The position numbers and the translations under genes are program-made. From positions 1-64,000 of the forward strand of contig NZ_NBDP01000007.1 of assembly GCF_004123845.1 (NCBI RefSeq): DNA of 64,000 bases, in the 5' to 3' direction. The stretch is from Allobosea sp. Tri-44 (lineage in GTDB: Bacteria; Pseudomonadota; Alphaproteobacteria; Rhizobiales; Beijerinckiaceae). This document shows, piece after piece, positions 35,453-45,080 of this stretch. Under the pieces are notes generated by a model that did no database searches, had not been told where the DNA came from, and saw nothing but the letters and a program-made list of their open reading frames with translations. Within the stretch, counting starts at the first letter, position 1, and each line of letters opens with the position of its first letter.

Positions 35453-37321
35453 ATGGCGATCCGGATCACCCGCCGCAGGCTGCTCGAAGCCGGCGGTGCG
35501 CTCGCAGGCGCGGCCACGCTGCCAGGCTCGCTGACGACGGCACTGGCGCAGGAGAACGAGGTCCACGGCCTCTCGACCTTCGGCGAGCTGGCGCTGCCGC
35601 CGGACTTTCCGCATTTTGCCTATGTCAACCCGAAGGCGCCGAAGGGCGGCTCGATCACCATCCAGATCAAGCGCGCCGGCGGCAACCAGAGCTTCGACAC
35701 CTTCAACACGCTCAACACTTTTGTGCTGCAGGGCGACGGCGCCGCCGGCATGGATGCCTGCTTCGACAGCCTGATGGCTGGCTCGGGCGACGAGCCAGGC
35801 TCGCTCTACGGCCTGCTCGCGAAGAGTGTCGCTGTGTCCGCCGACAAGCTGACCTATCGCTTCCGCATGCGGCCGGAGGCGAAGTTCCATGACGGCTCGC
35901 GCGTCACCGCCGGCGATGCCGCCTTCTCCTTCAACCTGCTCAAGAGCAAGGGCCATCCGACCTACCGGCTGATCCTCGCCGAAATGGAATCAGCCGTCGC
36001 CGAGAGCGACGACCTCATCGTCGTCAAGCTCTCGCAAAAGCGCAGCCGCGACCTGCATCTCGTCGTCGCCGGGCTGCCGGTGTTCTCCGAGAAATACTGG
36101 TCGACCCGCAATTTCGAGGCCTCGACACTGGAGCCACCGCTCGGCTCGGGCGCCTACAAGGTCGGCCGCTTCGAGCAGGGCCGCTTCATCGAGTTCGACC
36201 GGGTGCCGGACTACTGGGCCAAGGACCTGCCGGTGAATGTCGGCCAGAACAATTTCGACCGGGTCCGCTGGGAATATTTCCGTGACCGACAGGTCGCCTT
36301 CGAGGCCTTCAAGAGCGGCGTGATCACCTTCCAGGAGGAGTTCACCTCGCGCATCTGGGCGACGGGCTACGACTTCCCCGCCATCCACGAAGGCAAGGTC
36401 AAGAAGGAGGCCCTGCCGAAGACCGAGCCGATCGGCTCGCAGGGCTGGATCTACAATCTGCGGCGCGAAAAGTTCGCCGATCCGCGCATTCGCGAGGCGC
36501 TCGGCCTCGCTTTCGACTTCGAGTGGACCAACAAGAACATCATGTTCTCGTCCTTCTCGCGCGCGACCTCCTATTTCGAGAACTCGGATTCGAAGGCGGT
36601 GGGCAAACCCTCGCCGGAGGAACTCGCACTACTGGAGCCGTTCCGCGGCAAGGTGCCCGACGAGGTCTTCGGCGAGCCCTATTTGCCGCCGGTCAGCGAC
36701 GGCTCCGGCAGCGACCGTGCCTTGCTGCGCCGCGCCGACGAGATGCTGCGTGCCGCTGGCTGCAAGCGCGATGGCAATGTGATGAAGCTGCCGAACGGCC
36801 AGCCCTTCGAGATCGAGTTCCTGGATTCGACGCCCTCGCTGCAGCCGCACACCCAGCCCTTCCAGGCCAATCTCAAGCGGCTCGGCATCAATGCGACCTC
36901 GCGCATCGTCGACGGAGCGCAATACCAGCGCCGGCTCGACGAGTTCGACTTCGACGTCATCAGCCGCGCGATGAGCGGCAGCTCGATCCCGAGCGACACG
37001 ATGCGCGTCGTCTACGGCTCGGAAGCGGCCAAGACGCGTGGTTCGCGCAATGTCGGCGGCATTGCCCATCCAGCGATCGACGCGATGATCGACAAGATCG
37101 GACAAGCCGACAGCTATGCCGAGGTGGTGGTGGCGGCCAAATGCCTCGACCGATTGCTACGGGCCGGGCGCTACTGGATCCCGATGTGGTGGAACGCCAG
37201 CGAATGGCTGGCCTATTGGGATATGTATGAGCGTCCTCAGACCAAGCCGAAATTCAGTTCCGGCGCGCCGGGTACATGGTGGTACGATCCCGAAAAAGCC
37301 AAGCGGATCGGGAAGGCATAA
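35453..37321 (+). CDS. yejA: YejA-type peptide ABC transporter substrate-binding protein
   Basis: A 622-aa family 5 solute-binding protein of the peptide/microcin C importer. A twin-arginine-like signal (TRRRLLEAGGALAGAA, cleavage near ALAQE, residue 34) precedes LSTFGELALPPDFPHFAYVN, typical of YejA. GSITIQIKRAGGNQSFDTFN and FDFEWTNKNIMF are family segments. The ATG at 35453 has AAGGGG upstream. It opens the yejABEF operon, which in enterobacteria imports microcin C and small peptides and in rhizobia is linked to antimicrobial peptide tolerance. Confidence 0.92.
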   Translation: MAIRITRRRLLEAGGALAGAATLPGSLTTALAQENEVHGLSTFGELALPPDFPHFAYVNPKAPKGGSITIQIKRAGGNQSFDTFNTLNTFVLQGDGAAGMDACFDSLMAGSGDEPGSLYGLLAKSVAVSADKLTYRFRMRPEAKFHDGSRVTAGDAAFSFNLLKSKGHPTYRLILAEMESAVAESDDLIVVKLSQKRSRDLHLVVAGLPVFSEKYWSTRNFEASTLEPPLGSGAYKVGRFEQGRFIEFDRVPDYWAKDLPVNVGQNNFDRVRWEYFRDRQVAFEAFKSGVITFQEEFTSRIWATGYDFPAIHEGKVKKEALPKTEPIGSQGWIYNLRREKFADPRIREALGLAFDFEWTNKNIMFSSFSRATSYFENSDSKAVGKPSPEELALLEPFRGKVPDEVFGEPYLPPVSDGSGSDRALLRRADEMLRAAGCKRDGNVMKLPNGQPFEIEFLDSTPSLQPHTQPFQANLKRLGINATSRIVDGAQYQRRLDEFDFDVISRAMSGSSIPSDTMRVVYGSEAAKTRGSRNVGGIAHPAIDAMIDKIGQADSYAEVVVAAKCLDRLLRAGRYWIPMWWNASEWLAYWDMYERPQTKPKFSSGAPGTWWYDPEKAKRIGKA

Positions 37322-37327
37322 GCGGGC

Positions 37328-38419
37328 ATGCTGAACTACATCGCCCGGCGTCTGGCGCTGATGGTGCCGACCCTGTTCGGCATCCTGCTGATCTCCTTCG
37401 TCATCGTGCAGTTCGCGCCCGGCGGCCCGGTCGAGCGGATCATCTCACAGCTCAATAATCCCAATAGCGGCGCGGCCGAGCGCGTCGGCGGCGGCTCCGG
37501 CGGCGATGCCGGTACGCAGGCGCTGGATTCCGGCTCGGCCTATCGCGGCGCGCAGGGGCTCGACCCGGCCTTCATCAAGGAACTGGAGAAGCAGTTCGGC
37601 TTCGACAAGCCGGCGCATGAGCGCTTCTTCAAGATGCTGAAGGACTATGCGACCTTCGATTTCGGCCGCAGCTATTTCCGCGATGCGCCGGTGCTGCAAT
37701 TGATCAAGGAGAAGCTGCCGGTCTCGATCACGCTCGGTCTCTGGATGACCCTGCTCTCCTACGCGATCTCGATCCCGCTCGGCATCCGCAAGGCGGTGAA
37801 GGACGGCTCGCGCTTCGACACCTGGACCAGCGCGGTCGTCATCGTCGGCTACGCCATCCCGGGCTTCCTGTTCGCGATCCTGCTGATCGTGCTCTTCGCC
37901 GGCGGCTCGTTCTGGCAGATCTTCCCGCTGCGCGGCCTGACCTCGGAGAACTGGGCGCAGCTCAGTCTCATCGGCAAGGTCGGCGATTATTTCTGGCACA
38001 TCGCCCTGCCGGTGCTGGCGATGGCGCTCGGCGCCTTCGCGACCTCGACGCTGCTGACCAAGAACTCCTTCCTCGACGAGATCAGGAAGCAATACGTCCT
38101 GACCGCCCGGATGAAGGGGCTGTCGGAGCGCCGCGTGCTCTATGGCCATGTCTTCCGCAACGCCATGCTGATCGTCATTGCCGGGTTCCCTGGTGCCTTC
38201 GTGCATGCGCTCTTCGCCGGCTCGCTGCTGATCGAGACGATCTTCTCGCTCGACGGGCTCGGGCTCCTCTCCTTCGAGGCGATCGTCAATCGCGACTATC
38301 CGGTCGTCTTCGCCAACCTCTTCATCTTCTCGCTGATCGGCCTCGTCGTGCACCTGATCACCGACCTGACCTATGCCTGGGTCGACCCGCGCATCGATTT
38401 CGAATCGCGGGAGGCCTGA
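37328..38419 (+). CDS. yejB: YejB-type peptide ABC transporter permease
   Basis: A 363-aa DppB-type permease. [19 protein letters not shown] opens the first helix; the Gly/Ser-rich periplasmic insertion at about residues 45-80 is characteristic of YejB. The EAA-type loop around [22 protein letters not shown] (about 257-280) docks the ATPase. Six helices are expected. It starts 6 bp after yejA and is followed by yejE after 2 bp. Confidence 0.93.
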   Translation: MLNYIARRLALMVPTLFGILLISFVIVQFAPGGPVERIISQLNNPNSGAAERVGGGSGGDAGTQALDSGSAYRGAQGLDPAFIKELEKQFGFDKPAHERFFKMLKDYATFDFGRSYFRDAPVLQLIKEKLPVSITLGLWMTLLSYAISIPLGIRKAVKDGSRFDTWTSAVVIVGYAIPGFLFAILLIVLFAGGSFWQIFPLRGLTSENWAQLSLIGKVGDYFWHIALPVLAMALGAFATSTLLTKNSFLDEIRKQYVLTARMKGLSERRVLYGHVFRNAMLIVIAGFPGAFVHALFAGSLLIETIFSLDGLGLLSFEAIVNRDYPVVFANLFIFSLIGLVVHLITDLTYAWVDPRIDFESREA

Positions 38420-38421
38420 CG

Positions 38422-39600
38422 GTGAGCGACACGCTTCTCGATGCCCCGCCGCCGGTCCTGCGTTCTGCCGAGCCTGCTCGTGCTCCGGCCACGGCCAAGC
38501 AAGGCTGGCTCAAGCTCTCGCCGATCAACCGGCGCCGTCTCGACAGCTTCAAGGCCAACAAGCGCGGCTGGTGGTCGTTCTGGATCTTCCTGACGCTGTT
38601 CGTGCTCTCGCTCTTCGCCGAGTTCATCGCCAACGACCGGCCGCTGATCGTCCGCTACAAGGGCGAGACGCTGTTTCCGGTGGCGGTCAACTATCCCGAG
38701 GAGAAGTTCGGCGGCTTCCTCGCCACCACTGACTATCGCGACCCGACCATCGCCAGGGAGATCGCGGCGAATGGCTGGGCGCTGTGGCCGCCGATCCGCT
38801 ATTCCTACCGCACGCACAATCTCGACCTGCCGGTGCCGGCCCCTGCCCCGCCGACCTGGCTGCTCAAGGACGAGCAGTGTCGCGGAATCGCCGAGCGAAC
38901 CGGCGGCATGACCTGCCGCGAGCTCGAATGGAACTGGCTCGGCACCGACGACCAGGGCCGCGACGTCGTAGCCCGGCTGATCTACGGTTTCCGCATCTCG
39001 ATCCTGTTCGGGCTGATCCTGGCCTCGATCTCCTCGGTGATCGGCATCGCCGCCGGCGCGATCCAGGGCTATTTCGGCGGCTGGACCGACCTGATCTTCC
39101 AGCGCGTCATCGAAATCTGGACCTCGATCCCGGCGCTCTATCTCCTGATCATCGTCGCGGCGATCATCACGCCGAGCTTCTTCGTCCTGCTCGGCATCCT
39201 CCTGCTGTTCTCCTGGGTCGCGCTCGTCGGCGTGGTCCGCGCCGAATTCCTGCGGGCGCGGAATTTCGAGTATGTTCGGGCGGCGCGGGCGCTCGGCCTC
39301 TCCAACCGGGCGATCATGGTCAAGCACCTGCTGCCCAACGCCATGGTGGCGACGCTGACCTTCCTGCCCTTCATCCTCAACGGCTCGATCACGACGCTGA
39401 CCTCGCTCGACTTCCTCGGTTTCGGCCTGCCACCAGGCTCGCCCTCGCTTGGTGAGCTGCTGGCACAGGGCAAGGCCAATCTGCAGGCGCCCTGGCTCGG
39501 TCTCTCCGGTTTCTTCGTGATCGCGCTGATGCTGTCGCTGCTGATCTTCATCGGCGAAGGGGTGCGGGATGCCTTCGACCCGCGGAAGACCTTCGCATGA
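38422..39600 (+). CDS. yejE: YejE-type peptide ABC transporter permease
   Basis: A 392-aa DppC-type permease. The N-terminal cytoplasmic tail is followed by RRRLDSFKANKRGWWSFWIF and a large periplasmic loop before WNWLGTDDQGRDVVARLIYG, the hallmark of DppC-like permeases. The EAA-type loop is YVRAARALGLSNRAIMVKHLLP. The start is GTG at 38422. Its stop overlaps the ATG of yejF (ATGA). Confidence 0.93.
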   Translation: MSDTLLDAPPPVLRSAEPARAPATAKQGWLKLSPINRRRLDSFKANKRGWWSFWIFLTLFVLSLFAEFIANDRPLIVRYKGETLFPVAVNYPEEKFGGFLATTDYRDPTIAREIAANGWALWPPIRYSYRTHNLDLPVPAPAPPTWLLKDEQCRGIAERTGGMTCRELEWNWLGTDDQGRDVVARLIYGFRISILFGLILASISSVIGIAAGAIQGYFGGWTDLIFQRVIEIWTSIPALYLLIIVAAIITPSFFVLLGILLLFSWVALVGVVRAEFLRARNFEYVRAARALGLSNRAIMVKHLLPNAMVATLTFLPFILNGSITTLTSLDFLGFGLPPGSPSLGELLAQGKANLQAPWLGLSGFFVIALMLSLLIFIGEGVRDAFDPRKTFA

Positions 39601-41225
39601 GCGCCCCCCTCCTCTCCGTCCAGGACCTCTCCGTCGCCTTCCGCCAGGGCGGGCGGGAAACGCTCGCGGTCGACAAGGTCTCGTTCGAGATCGCCAAGGG
39701 CGAGACGCTGGCGATCGTCGGCGAATCCGGCTCGGGTAAATCGGTCTCGGCGCTGTCGATCCTGAAGCTCTTGAACTATCCGGCGGCGTATCATCCCTCC
39801 GGCAAGGTGCTGTTCAACGACCAGGACCTGATCGCCGCCGATGAGGACGCGATGCGCAAGGTCCGCGGCAACGACATCACCATGGTGTTCCAGGAGCCGA
39901 TGACCTCGCTGAACCCGCTGCACACGATCGCGCGGCAAATCGGCGAGATCCTCGAACTGCACAAGGGCCTGCGCGGCGAGAAAGCGCGCAAGCGGACGCT
40001 CGAACTGCTATCGCTGGTCGGCATCCGCGATGCGGAAAGCCGGCTCGACGCCTATCCGCACCAGCTTTCCGGCGGCCAGCGCCAACGCGTGATGATCGCG
40101 ATGGCGCTCGCCAACGAGCCGGACCTCCTGATCGCCGACGAGCCGACCACGGCGCTCGACGTCACCGTGCAGGCGCAGATCCTGACGCTGCTGAAGGAGC
40201 TGCAGGGCCGGCTCGGCATGGCGATCCTCTTCATCACCCATGATCTCGGCATCGTCCGGCGCATCGCCGACCGGGTTTGCGTGATGCTGAAGGGCAGAAT
40301 CGTCGAACAGGGCCCCGTCGCCGAGATTTTCGGCAATCCCCAGCACGCCTATACGCAGCGCCTGCTCGCCGCCGAGCCGAAGGGTCGGCCGGAGCCTGTG
40401 CCGGAAGGCGCCCCGATCCTGCTGGAAGCCGGTCCGGTCAAGGTCTGGTTCCCGATCAAGACCGGGCTGCTGCGCCGCACGACCAGCCATGTGAAGGCCG
40501 TCGACGGCATCTCGGTCAAGGTGCGCGAGGGCGAGACGCTCGGCATCGTCGGCGAATCCGGCTCGGGCAAGACCACGCTCGGCCTCGCCATATTGCGGCT
40601 GATCTCTTCGGAGGGACCGATCGTCTTCCTCGGCGACCGCATCGACGGGCTGAAGAGCGCTGCCGTCCGGCCGAAGCGCAAGGACCTCCAGGTCGTCTTC
40701 CAGGACCCTTACGGCTCGCTGTCGCCGCGCATGTCGGTCGCCGACATCGTCGCGGAAGGGCTCACCGTCCAGCAGAAGGGGCTGAGCTATCAGTGCCAGC
40801 GCGAGATCGTGGCGCAGGCGCTCGCCGATGTCGGGCTCGATCCTTCGACGATGGACCGCTATCCGCACGAATTCTCTGGCGGCCAGCGCCAGCGCATCGC
40901 GATCGCCCGCGCCATGGCGCTCGATCCGAAATTCGTCGTGCTCGACGAGCCGACCTCGGCGCTCGACATGTCGGTCCAGGCGCAGATCGTCGAATTGCTG
41001 CGCGGGCTGCAGGCCCGGCGCAAGCTCGGCTATCTCTTCATCAGCCACGACCTCAAGGTGGTCAGGGCGCTGTCGCACCGGGTGGTGGTGATGCAGAACG
41101 GCAAGGTGGTCGAGGAAGGCCCCGCGGAGGAGATCTTCCAGCGTCCCCGCGAAGCCTATACGCAGGCGCTGCTGGCGGCCGCGCTCAACCTTGAGCCGGC
41201 GAACAGCGCCGCGGTGCGGGACTGA
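39597..41225 (+). CDS. yejF: YejF-type double ABC ATPase
   Basis: A 542-aa protein with two complete nucleotide-binding domains, powering the YejABE importer. Walker A motifs are GESGSGKS (about 42) and GESGSGKTT (about 318); signatures are LSGGQRQR (about 157) and FSGGQRQR (about 427); Walker B segments [12 protein letters not shown] and [11 protein letters not shown] follow each. OppD/F-type C-terminal extensions follow both domains. The operon is complete. The TGA overlaps the ATG of deoB (TGATG), so phosphopentomutase may be translationally coupled. Confidence 0.94.
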   Translation: MSAPLLSVQDLSVAFRQGGRETLAVDKVSFEIAKGETLAIVGESGSGKSVSALSILKLLNYPAAYHPSGKVLFNDQDLIAADEDAMRKVRGNDITMVFQEPMTSLNPLHTIARQIGEILELHKGLRGEKARKRTLELLSLVGIRDAESRLDAYPHQLSGGQRQRVMIAMALANEPDLLIADEPTTALDVTVQAQILTLLKELQGRLGMAILFITHDLGIVRRIADRVCVMLKGRIVEQGPVAEIFGNPQHAYTQRLLAAEPKGRPEPVPEGAPILLEAGPVKVWFPIKTGLLRRTTSHVKAVDGISVKVREGETLGIVGESGSGKTTLGLAILRLISSEGPIVFLGDRIDGLKSAAVRPKRKDLQVVFQDPYGSLSPRMSVADIVAEGLTVQQKGLSYQCQREIVAQALADVGLDPSTMDRYPHEFSGGQRQRIAIARAMALDPKFVVLDEPTSALDMSVQAQIVELLRGLQARRKLGYLFISHDLKVVRALSHRVVVMQNGKVVEEGPAEEIFQRPREAYTQALLAAALNLEPANSAAVRD

Positions 41226-42442
41226 TGACACGCGCCATCCTGATCGTGCTCGATTCCGTCGGCTGCGGCGGCGCCGAGGATGCCGCCGCCTATGGCGATA
41301 CCGGCGCCGACACGCTCGGCCATATCGCTCAGGCCTGCGCCGAGGGGCGCGGCGATCGCCAGGGCCTGCGCAGCGGGCCGCTCCATATCCCGAACCTCGC
41401 CCGACTGGGCCTCAGCCATGCCTGCGAGGCCTCGACCGGCAAGCCGCTCGCCGGCGTGACACGGCCGGACGCGCCGCAGGGGCAATACGGCTATGGCGTC
41501 GAGATCAGCCAGGGCAAGGACACTCCCTCCGGCCATTGGGAGATCGCCGGCTGCCCGGTGCCGTTCAAATGGGGCTACTTCACCGCGCTGGAGAACACGT
41601 TCCCGCCGGACTTGGTCGCCGCCATCATCCGCGACGGTGCCCTGCCCGGCATCCTCGGCAACAAGCACGCTTCCGGCACGGCGGTGATCGACGAACTCGC
41701 CGAGGAGCACATCCGGACGGGAAAGCCGATCTGCTACACCTCGGTCGACTCGGTGCTGCAGATCGCGGCGCATGAGGAGCATTTTGGCCTGGAGCGGCTC
41801 TATGCGCTCTGCAGGAAGGCCCGCGTCCTAGTCGATCCACTCAGGATCGGCCGCGTCATCGCCCGGCCTTTCGTGGGAACGACCCAGACCGGTTTCACCC
41901 GCACCGGGAACCGCAAGGACTTCTCCATCCCGCCGCCGGACGAGACCATCCTCGACCGGCTCGCGGCCAGGGAGCGACCGGTCGTCACCGTCGGCAAGAT
42001 CGGCGACATCTTCGCTCATCGGAACACGGGCGAGGAGATCAAGCCGTTCGGCAACGCCGCCATGTGGACCGCGGCGCTGGAGGCGTTCGCGCGGCTGCCC
42101 GATGGCGGCTTCTGCTTCGTCAACCTCGTCGATTTCGACACCGAGTACGGCCATCGCCGCGACATTCCGGGCTATGCGGCAGCGCTCGAAGCCTTCGACC
42201 GCGATTTGCCGAAGCTCGAGGCGTTGCTTCGCCCCGGTGACCTCGCCGTCATCACCGCCGACCACGGCAATGATCCGAGCTGGCCCGGCTCCGACCATAC
42301 GCGCGAGCATGTGCCGATCCTGGCCTTCGGACCGACCGTACCGGCGCAGCTGATCGGGCGCCGCGGGAGCTTCGCCGACATCGCGGCGACGCTCGGCGAA
42401 TGGCTCGATATCGGAGTCGTGGGCCCCGGTCGCGCCTGGTAG
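41225..42442 (+). CDS. deoB: phosphopentomutase
   Basis: A 405-aa metalloenzyme of the alkaline phosphatase superfamily that interconverts (deoxy)ribose 1-phosphate and 5-phosphate in nucleoside salvage. [20 protein letters not shown] holds the first metal-binding Asp, [10 protein letters not shown] the phospho-threonine region, and [20 protein letters not shown] the C-terminal metal ligands. Full length. It overlaps yejF by one base. No other deo gene is nearby. Confidence 0.95.
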   Translation: MTRAILIVLDSVGCGGAEDAAAYGDTGADTLGHIAQACAEGRGDRQGLRSGPLHIPNLARLGLSHACEASTGKPLAGVTRPDAPQGQYGYGVEISQGKDTPSGHWEIAGCPVPFKWGYFTALENTFPPDLVAAIIRDGALPGILGNKHASGTAVIDELAEEHIRTGKPICYTSVDSVLQIAAHEEHFGLERLYALCRKARVLVDPLRIGRVIARPFVGTTQTGFTRTGNRKDFSIPPPDETILDRLAARERPVVTVGKIGDIFAHRNTGEEIKPFGNAAMWTAALEAFARLPDGGFCFVNLVDFDTEYGHRRDIPGYAAALEAFDRDLPKLEALLRPGDLAVITADHGNDPSWPGSDHTREHVPILAFGPTVPAQLIGRRGSFADIAATLGEWLDIGVVGPGRAW

Positions 42443-42493
42443 CTGGGGCCGGTTTACCGGCCAGCTTGATTCAACCTGTTCGAATCCGGTTCT

Positions 42494-42597
42494 AGAGCAT
42501 TTTCGAGCGAAGTGGGTACCGGTTCGCGTGAAGAAAATGCGATAAAACAAAGAGATAGAGCATTTCAGCGATTCGGAGAAACGCGGAAATGCTCTAG
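42494..42597. repeat. composite dispersed palindrome in a convergent gap
   Basis: Contains agagcattttcgagcgaagt-ggg-taccggttcgcgtgaagaaaatgcg and a second hairpin agcatttcagcg...cgcggaaatgct. The centre matches the GTGGGNACCGGTT of the 67-bp repeats at 5159 and 55150. The right end overlaps the stop codon of the leftward chemoreceptor gene (42594-42596). It separates deoB from the chemoreceptor and may end both transcripts. Confidence 0.8.
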
Positions 42598-44051
42598 GCG
42601 GCAGCGACGCGCTCGCAGAACTCCGCCACCTCGCGGCGGATGCGCTGCGCCTGCGTCGCAAGGTCCGACGAAGAGCTCTGCAGGCTGCCGGCAGCGGCGT
42701 AGGTGCGCTCGGTCACCGCCTCGAAGCTCTGCAGGGTCTGGGCGCTGCGGTTGGCACCATCGGAGGAAACCTGGACCTCGCGCGCGATCTCGGCGGTAGC
42801 GCGATCCTGCTCGCCGACCGCATAGGCGATCGCCACCGAGACGGTCTCGACCTCGCCGATCGCCGTGACCATCTCGCGGATCGACTTGAGCGAGCGTTGC
42901 GAGGCAGTCTGGATCGCTTCGATCGAGCGCGCCACCTCCTCGGTCGCTGTCGCCGTCTGCGCCGAGAGCGTCTTGACCTCGCTGGCGACGACGGCGAAGC
43001 CCTTGCCCATCGCGCCGGCACGCGCCGCCTCGATGGTCGCGTTCAGCGCCAGCATGCTGGTCTGTGCCGCGATGCCGCGGATGATCTCAGCCACGGCGCC
43101 GACGCTCTCGCCGGTACGTGCCAAGGCCTCGATCTCGGTGCTGGCAGCCCGTGCGAGCCTGGCTGCCGATTGCGAGCTGCCAGCCGATTGCGTGACGTTG
43201 CGACCAATCTCGGCGATCGAAGAGGCAAGCTCCTGACTGGCTGCCGCGGTCTGCTCGATGCTTGTCGTCACCTCGGTAGAGCTGCGCGAGACGAGCGAGA
43301 TCTGCTGGCGCGCCCGGTCGGAGGCGCCGGTGAGGCCACGGGCATCGACCTGCATCGCCTCGGACGCCTTGTCGAGGACGGCCATCGCGCCATCCATCTC
43401 GTCGCGGAAATGTTCGACCATGGCACGCAAGCGCTCAGCGCGTGCCTCGGCCTCGTCGGCGAGCGCCCGCTCGCGCTCGCTCGCCAGGCGTTCGCGCTCG
43501 GCAATCTCTTCGGCTCGGCGCAGATTGGCCTCGGTCTGCGCGAAGATGCGCGCAGTCATCACTGCGATCGCTGCGAGGAAGGCGGTTTCGACAACCACGA
43601 TGACGGCATGCAGCAGCACCCGCGCCAGATTGCCGCCCTGATAGAAGACGGCGGCTGGCAGGACGAACTGCAGCACCAGATGGTGGACCGCGGTGAGCGC
43701 AGCGCCAAGGATGATCGGCCGCCAGTCGCAGAAGCCGGCGAGCAGCGCCAGCACCGCAAAATAGTACATATGCATGTCGGGCTGCCAGGGATGCCCGGAG
43801 AAGACCGCGACCAGAATCGAGACCTGGCCGATCAAGGCGACAGCGATTGCGCATTGCGCCAGCAACCTCGCGCCCACGCCGCGATAGGCCAGCAGAGCCG
43901 CGAGCGCGAGCAACAGGGCGCTCAGCCCCGGTACCAACGCGTCGCCGGACTGCAGCAGGGATGCCATCGCGAGCAGCGGGACGTGGAGGAAGGCGAGGCC
44001 GACGAGGCAGCGCGCGACGAGGTCGCGAAGGCCAGGCAAAGTCAAAGTCAT
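42594..44051 (-). CDS. methyl-accepting chemotaxis protein with His-rich polytopic membrane sensor
   Basis: A 485-aa chemoreceptor. Residues 1-165 contain about six hydrophobic helices with [25 protein letters not shown] and AVHHLVLQ, a conserved His-containing membrane module. A long coiled coil (about 170-225) leads to the signalling domain, whose tip is [17 protein letters not shown] and [14 protein letters not shown] (about 324-365). No HAMP and no periplasmic domain are visible. ATG 44051 overlaps the stop of a small membrane gene upstream (ATGA). It is a paralogue of the receptor at 1708-3174, which lacks the histidines. Haem, metal or a membrane-soluble ligand are possible stimuli; this is a guess. 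Confidence 0.9.
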   Translation of the reverse strand: MTLTLPGLRDLVARCLVGLAFLHVPLLAMASLLQSGDALVPGLSALLLALAALLAYRGVGARLLAQCAIAVALIGQVSILVAVFSGHPWQPDMHMYYFAVLALLAGFCDWRPIILGAALTAVHHLVLQFVLPAAVFYQGGNLARVLLHAVIVVVETAFLAAIAVMTARIFAQTEANLRRAEEIAERERLASERERALADEAEARAERLRAMVEHFRDEMDGAMAVLDKASEAMQVDARGLTGASDRARQQISLVSRSSTEVTTSIEQTAAASQELASSIAEIGRNVTQSAGSSQSAARLARAASTEIEALARTGESVGAVAEIIRGIAAQTSMLALNATIEAARAGAMGKGFAVVASEVKTLSAQTATATEEVARSIEAIQTASQRSLKSIREMVTAIGEVETVSVAIAYAVGEQDRATAEIAREVQVSSDGANRSAQTLQSFEAVTERTYAAAGSLQSSSSDLATQAQRIRREVAEFCERVAAA

Positions 44052-44422
44052 AGGCGGTTCGCTTCGGCCTCTGATGAGATGATGCATCCGGCAAGGCCGT
44101 CGAGGCGCAGCATCAGCACGGCGCCGGCAGGCCTCGCTGCCGGCACCATCCCAGCCTCTGGCGCAAGGACGACGACGAAGGGCACCGCACCCTGCCGCAG
44201 GAGCCTGGAGCCGGTCGCGAGACTGCGCGCCACGGCTTCCTCACCCGACACCCAGGGTGGGAAGATGACCGCCAGCGGTGCGGCCGGGCCGGCGACAGAA
44301 CCAGGCAAGCTCGCGAGGGCGGCGAGGCCGGAGCAGACAGCCAAGCCTATAATCAAGCCGATATCGCGCCACTGCCGGAGCCGTCGAGACGGTGCATCGA
44401 TCGGTATTGCGACGGCGCTCAT
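44048..44422 (-). CDS. small hydrophobic protein coupled to the chemoreceptor
   Basis: A 124-aa protein of unknown function. One strong transmembrane helix ([19 protein letters not shown], about residues 21-39) is followed by a soluble portion with [20 protein letters not shown] and a hydrophobic [11 protein letters not shown] strand. The topology suggests an N-in anchor with an exported C-terminal domain of about 80 residues. Its stop overlaps the chemoreceptor start by 4 nt, so the two are probably made together. It may be an accessory to sensing. I do not recognise a family. Confidence 0.65.
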   Translation of the reverse strand: MSAVAIPIDAPSRRLRQWRDIGLIIGLAVCSGLAALASLPGSVAGPAAPLAVIFPPWVSGEEAVARSLATGSRLLRQGAVPFVVVLAPEAGMVPAARPAGAVLMLRLDGLAGCIISSEAEANRL

Positions 44423-44615
44423 CGTCAGATCGGCTCTCGATTTGGCTAACGTGACGTTGCCCTCACTGAAGCTCCTGGGCCGCTCCGCTTAAATTTCGAT
44501 TAATCAGCCAACTTGGTTTCAAAGGGTGCCGCCCGCTTCTGAATGTACGTTTTACGGTTTATAAAGCCGCTGGCTATACACTCTATGGTTGTTGAACCTG
44601 TGGAGTTTACACGCC

Positions 44616-45044
44616 ATGCGTTCGCTCATTCATCGCCTACGAATTGATCGCTCCGCCGCTACTGCCGTAGAATTCGCCTTCATCGCGCCGATCCTGCTGC
44701 TACTCCTCTTCGGCATCATCGGGTACGGCCACGCCTTTGGCGTGTATCACGGCGTGCAGCAACTGGCGGCGGAGGCGGCCCGCGCCTCAGTTGCCGGGCT
44801 CGACGATGCGGAGCGCGAGCGGCTGGTGCGCGCTTTCGTCACCCGCAGTATCGGCTCCTACGCCTTTCTCGACCCTAGCAAGCTGACGGTGCGGACGACC
44901 GCGACCGGCGCGCCCTCGCCGAGCTTCGAGGTGGCGGTCGTCTACGACTACTCGGACAGCATCTTCAACCGCCTCAATTCCATAGTTGCGCTGCCGACGC
45001 CGGTGGTCGAGCGCCGAGCCGTCGTGCAGCGCGGTGGCTACTAA
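44616..45044 (+). CDS. TadE-like pilus assembly/pseudopilin protein
   Basis: A 142-aa protein with the TadE-like N-terminus: RSAATAVEFAFIAPILLLLLFG, where the Glu after a processing-type position precedes a single helix. GHAFGVYHGVQQLAAEAARASVAG continues the pilin-like stalk. TadE and TadF are minor pseudopilins processed by TadV and needed for Flp pili. ATG 44616 was preferred over 44589 because homologues begin just before the basic stretch. The TadG-like gene follows by 36 bp; no other tad gene is in the window. The 193-bp gap upstream is visibly AT-richer and probably holds the promoter. Confidence 0.85.
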   Translation: MRSLIHRLRIDRSAATAVEFAFIAPILLLLLFGIIGYGHAFGVYHGVQQLAAEAARASVAGLDDAERERLVRAFVTRSIGSYAFLDPSKLTVRTTATGAPSPSFEVAVVYDYSDSIFNRLNSIVALPTPVVERRAVVQRGGY

Positions 45045-45080
45045 ACCCGTCCATCGACGGAAACGGTAAGGGAGGCCGTC

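Noticed and set aside
42476..42490. T-arm-like tRNA motif gttcgaatcc
   Set aside because: No acceptor stem, D-arm or anticodon arm can be folded around it; it belongs to the edge of a dispersed palindrome.
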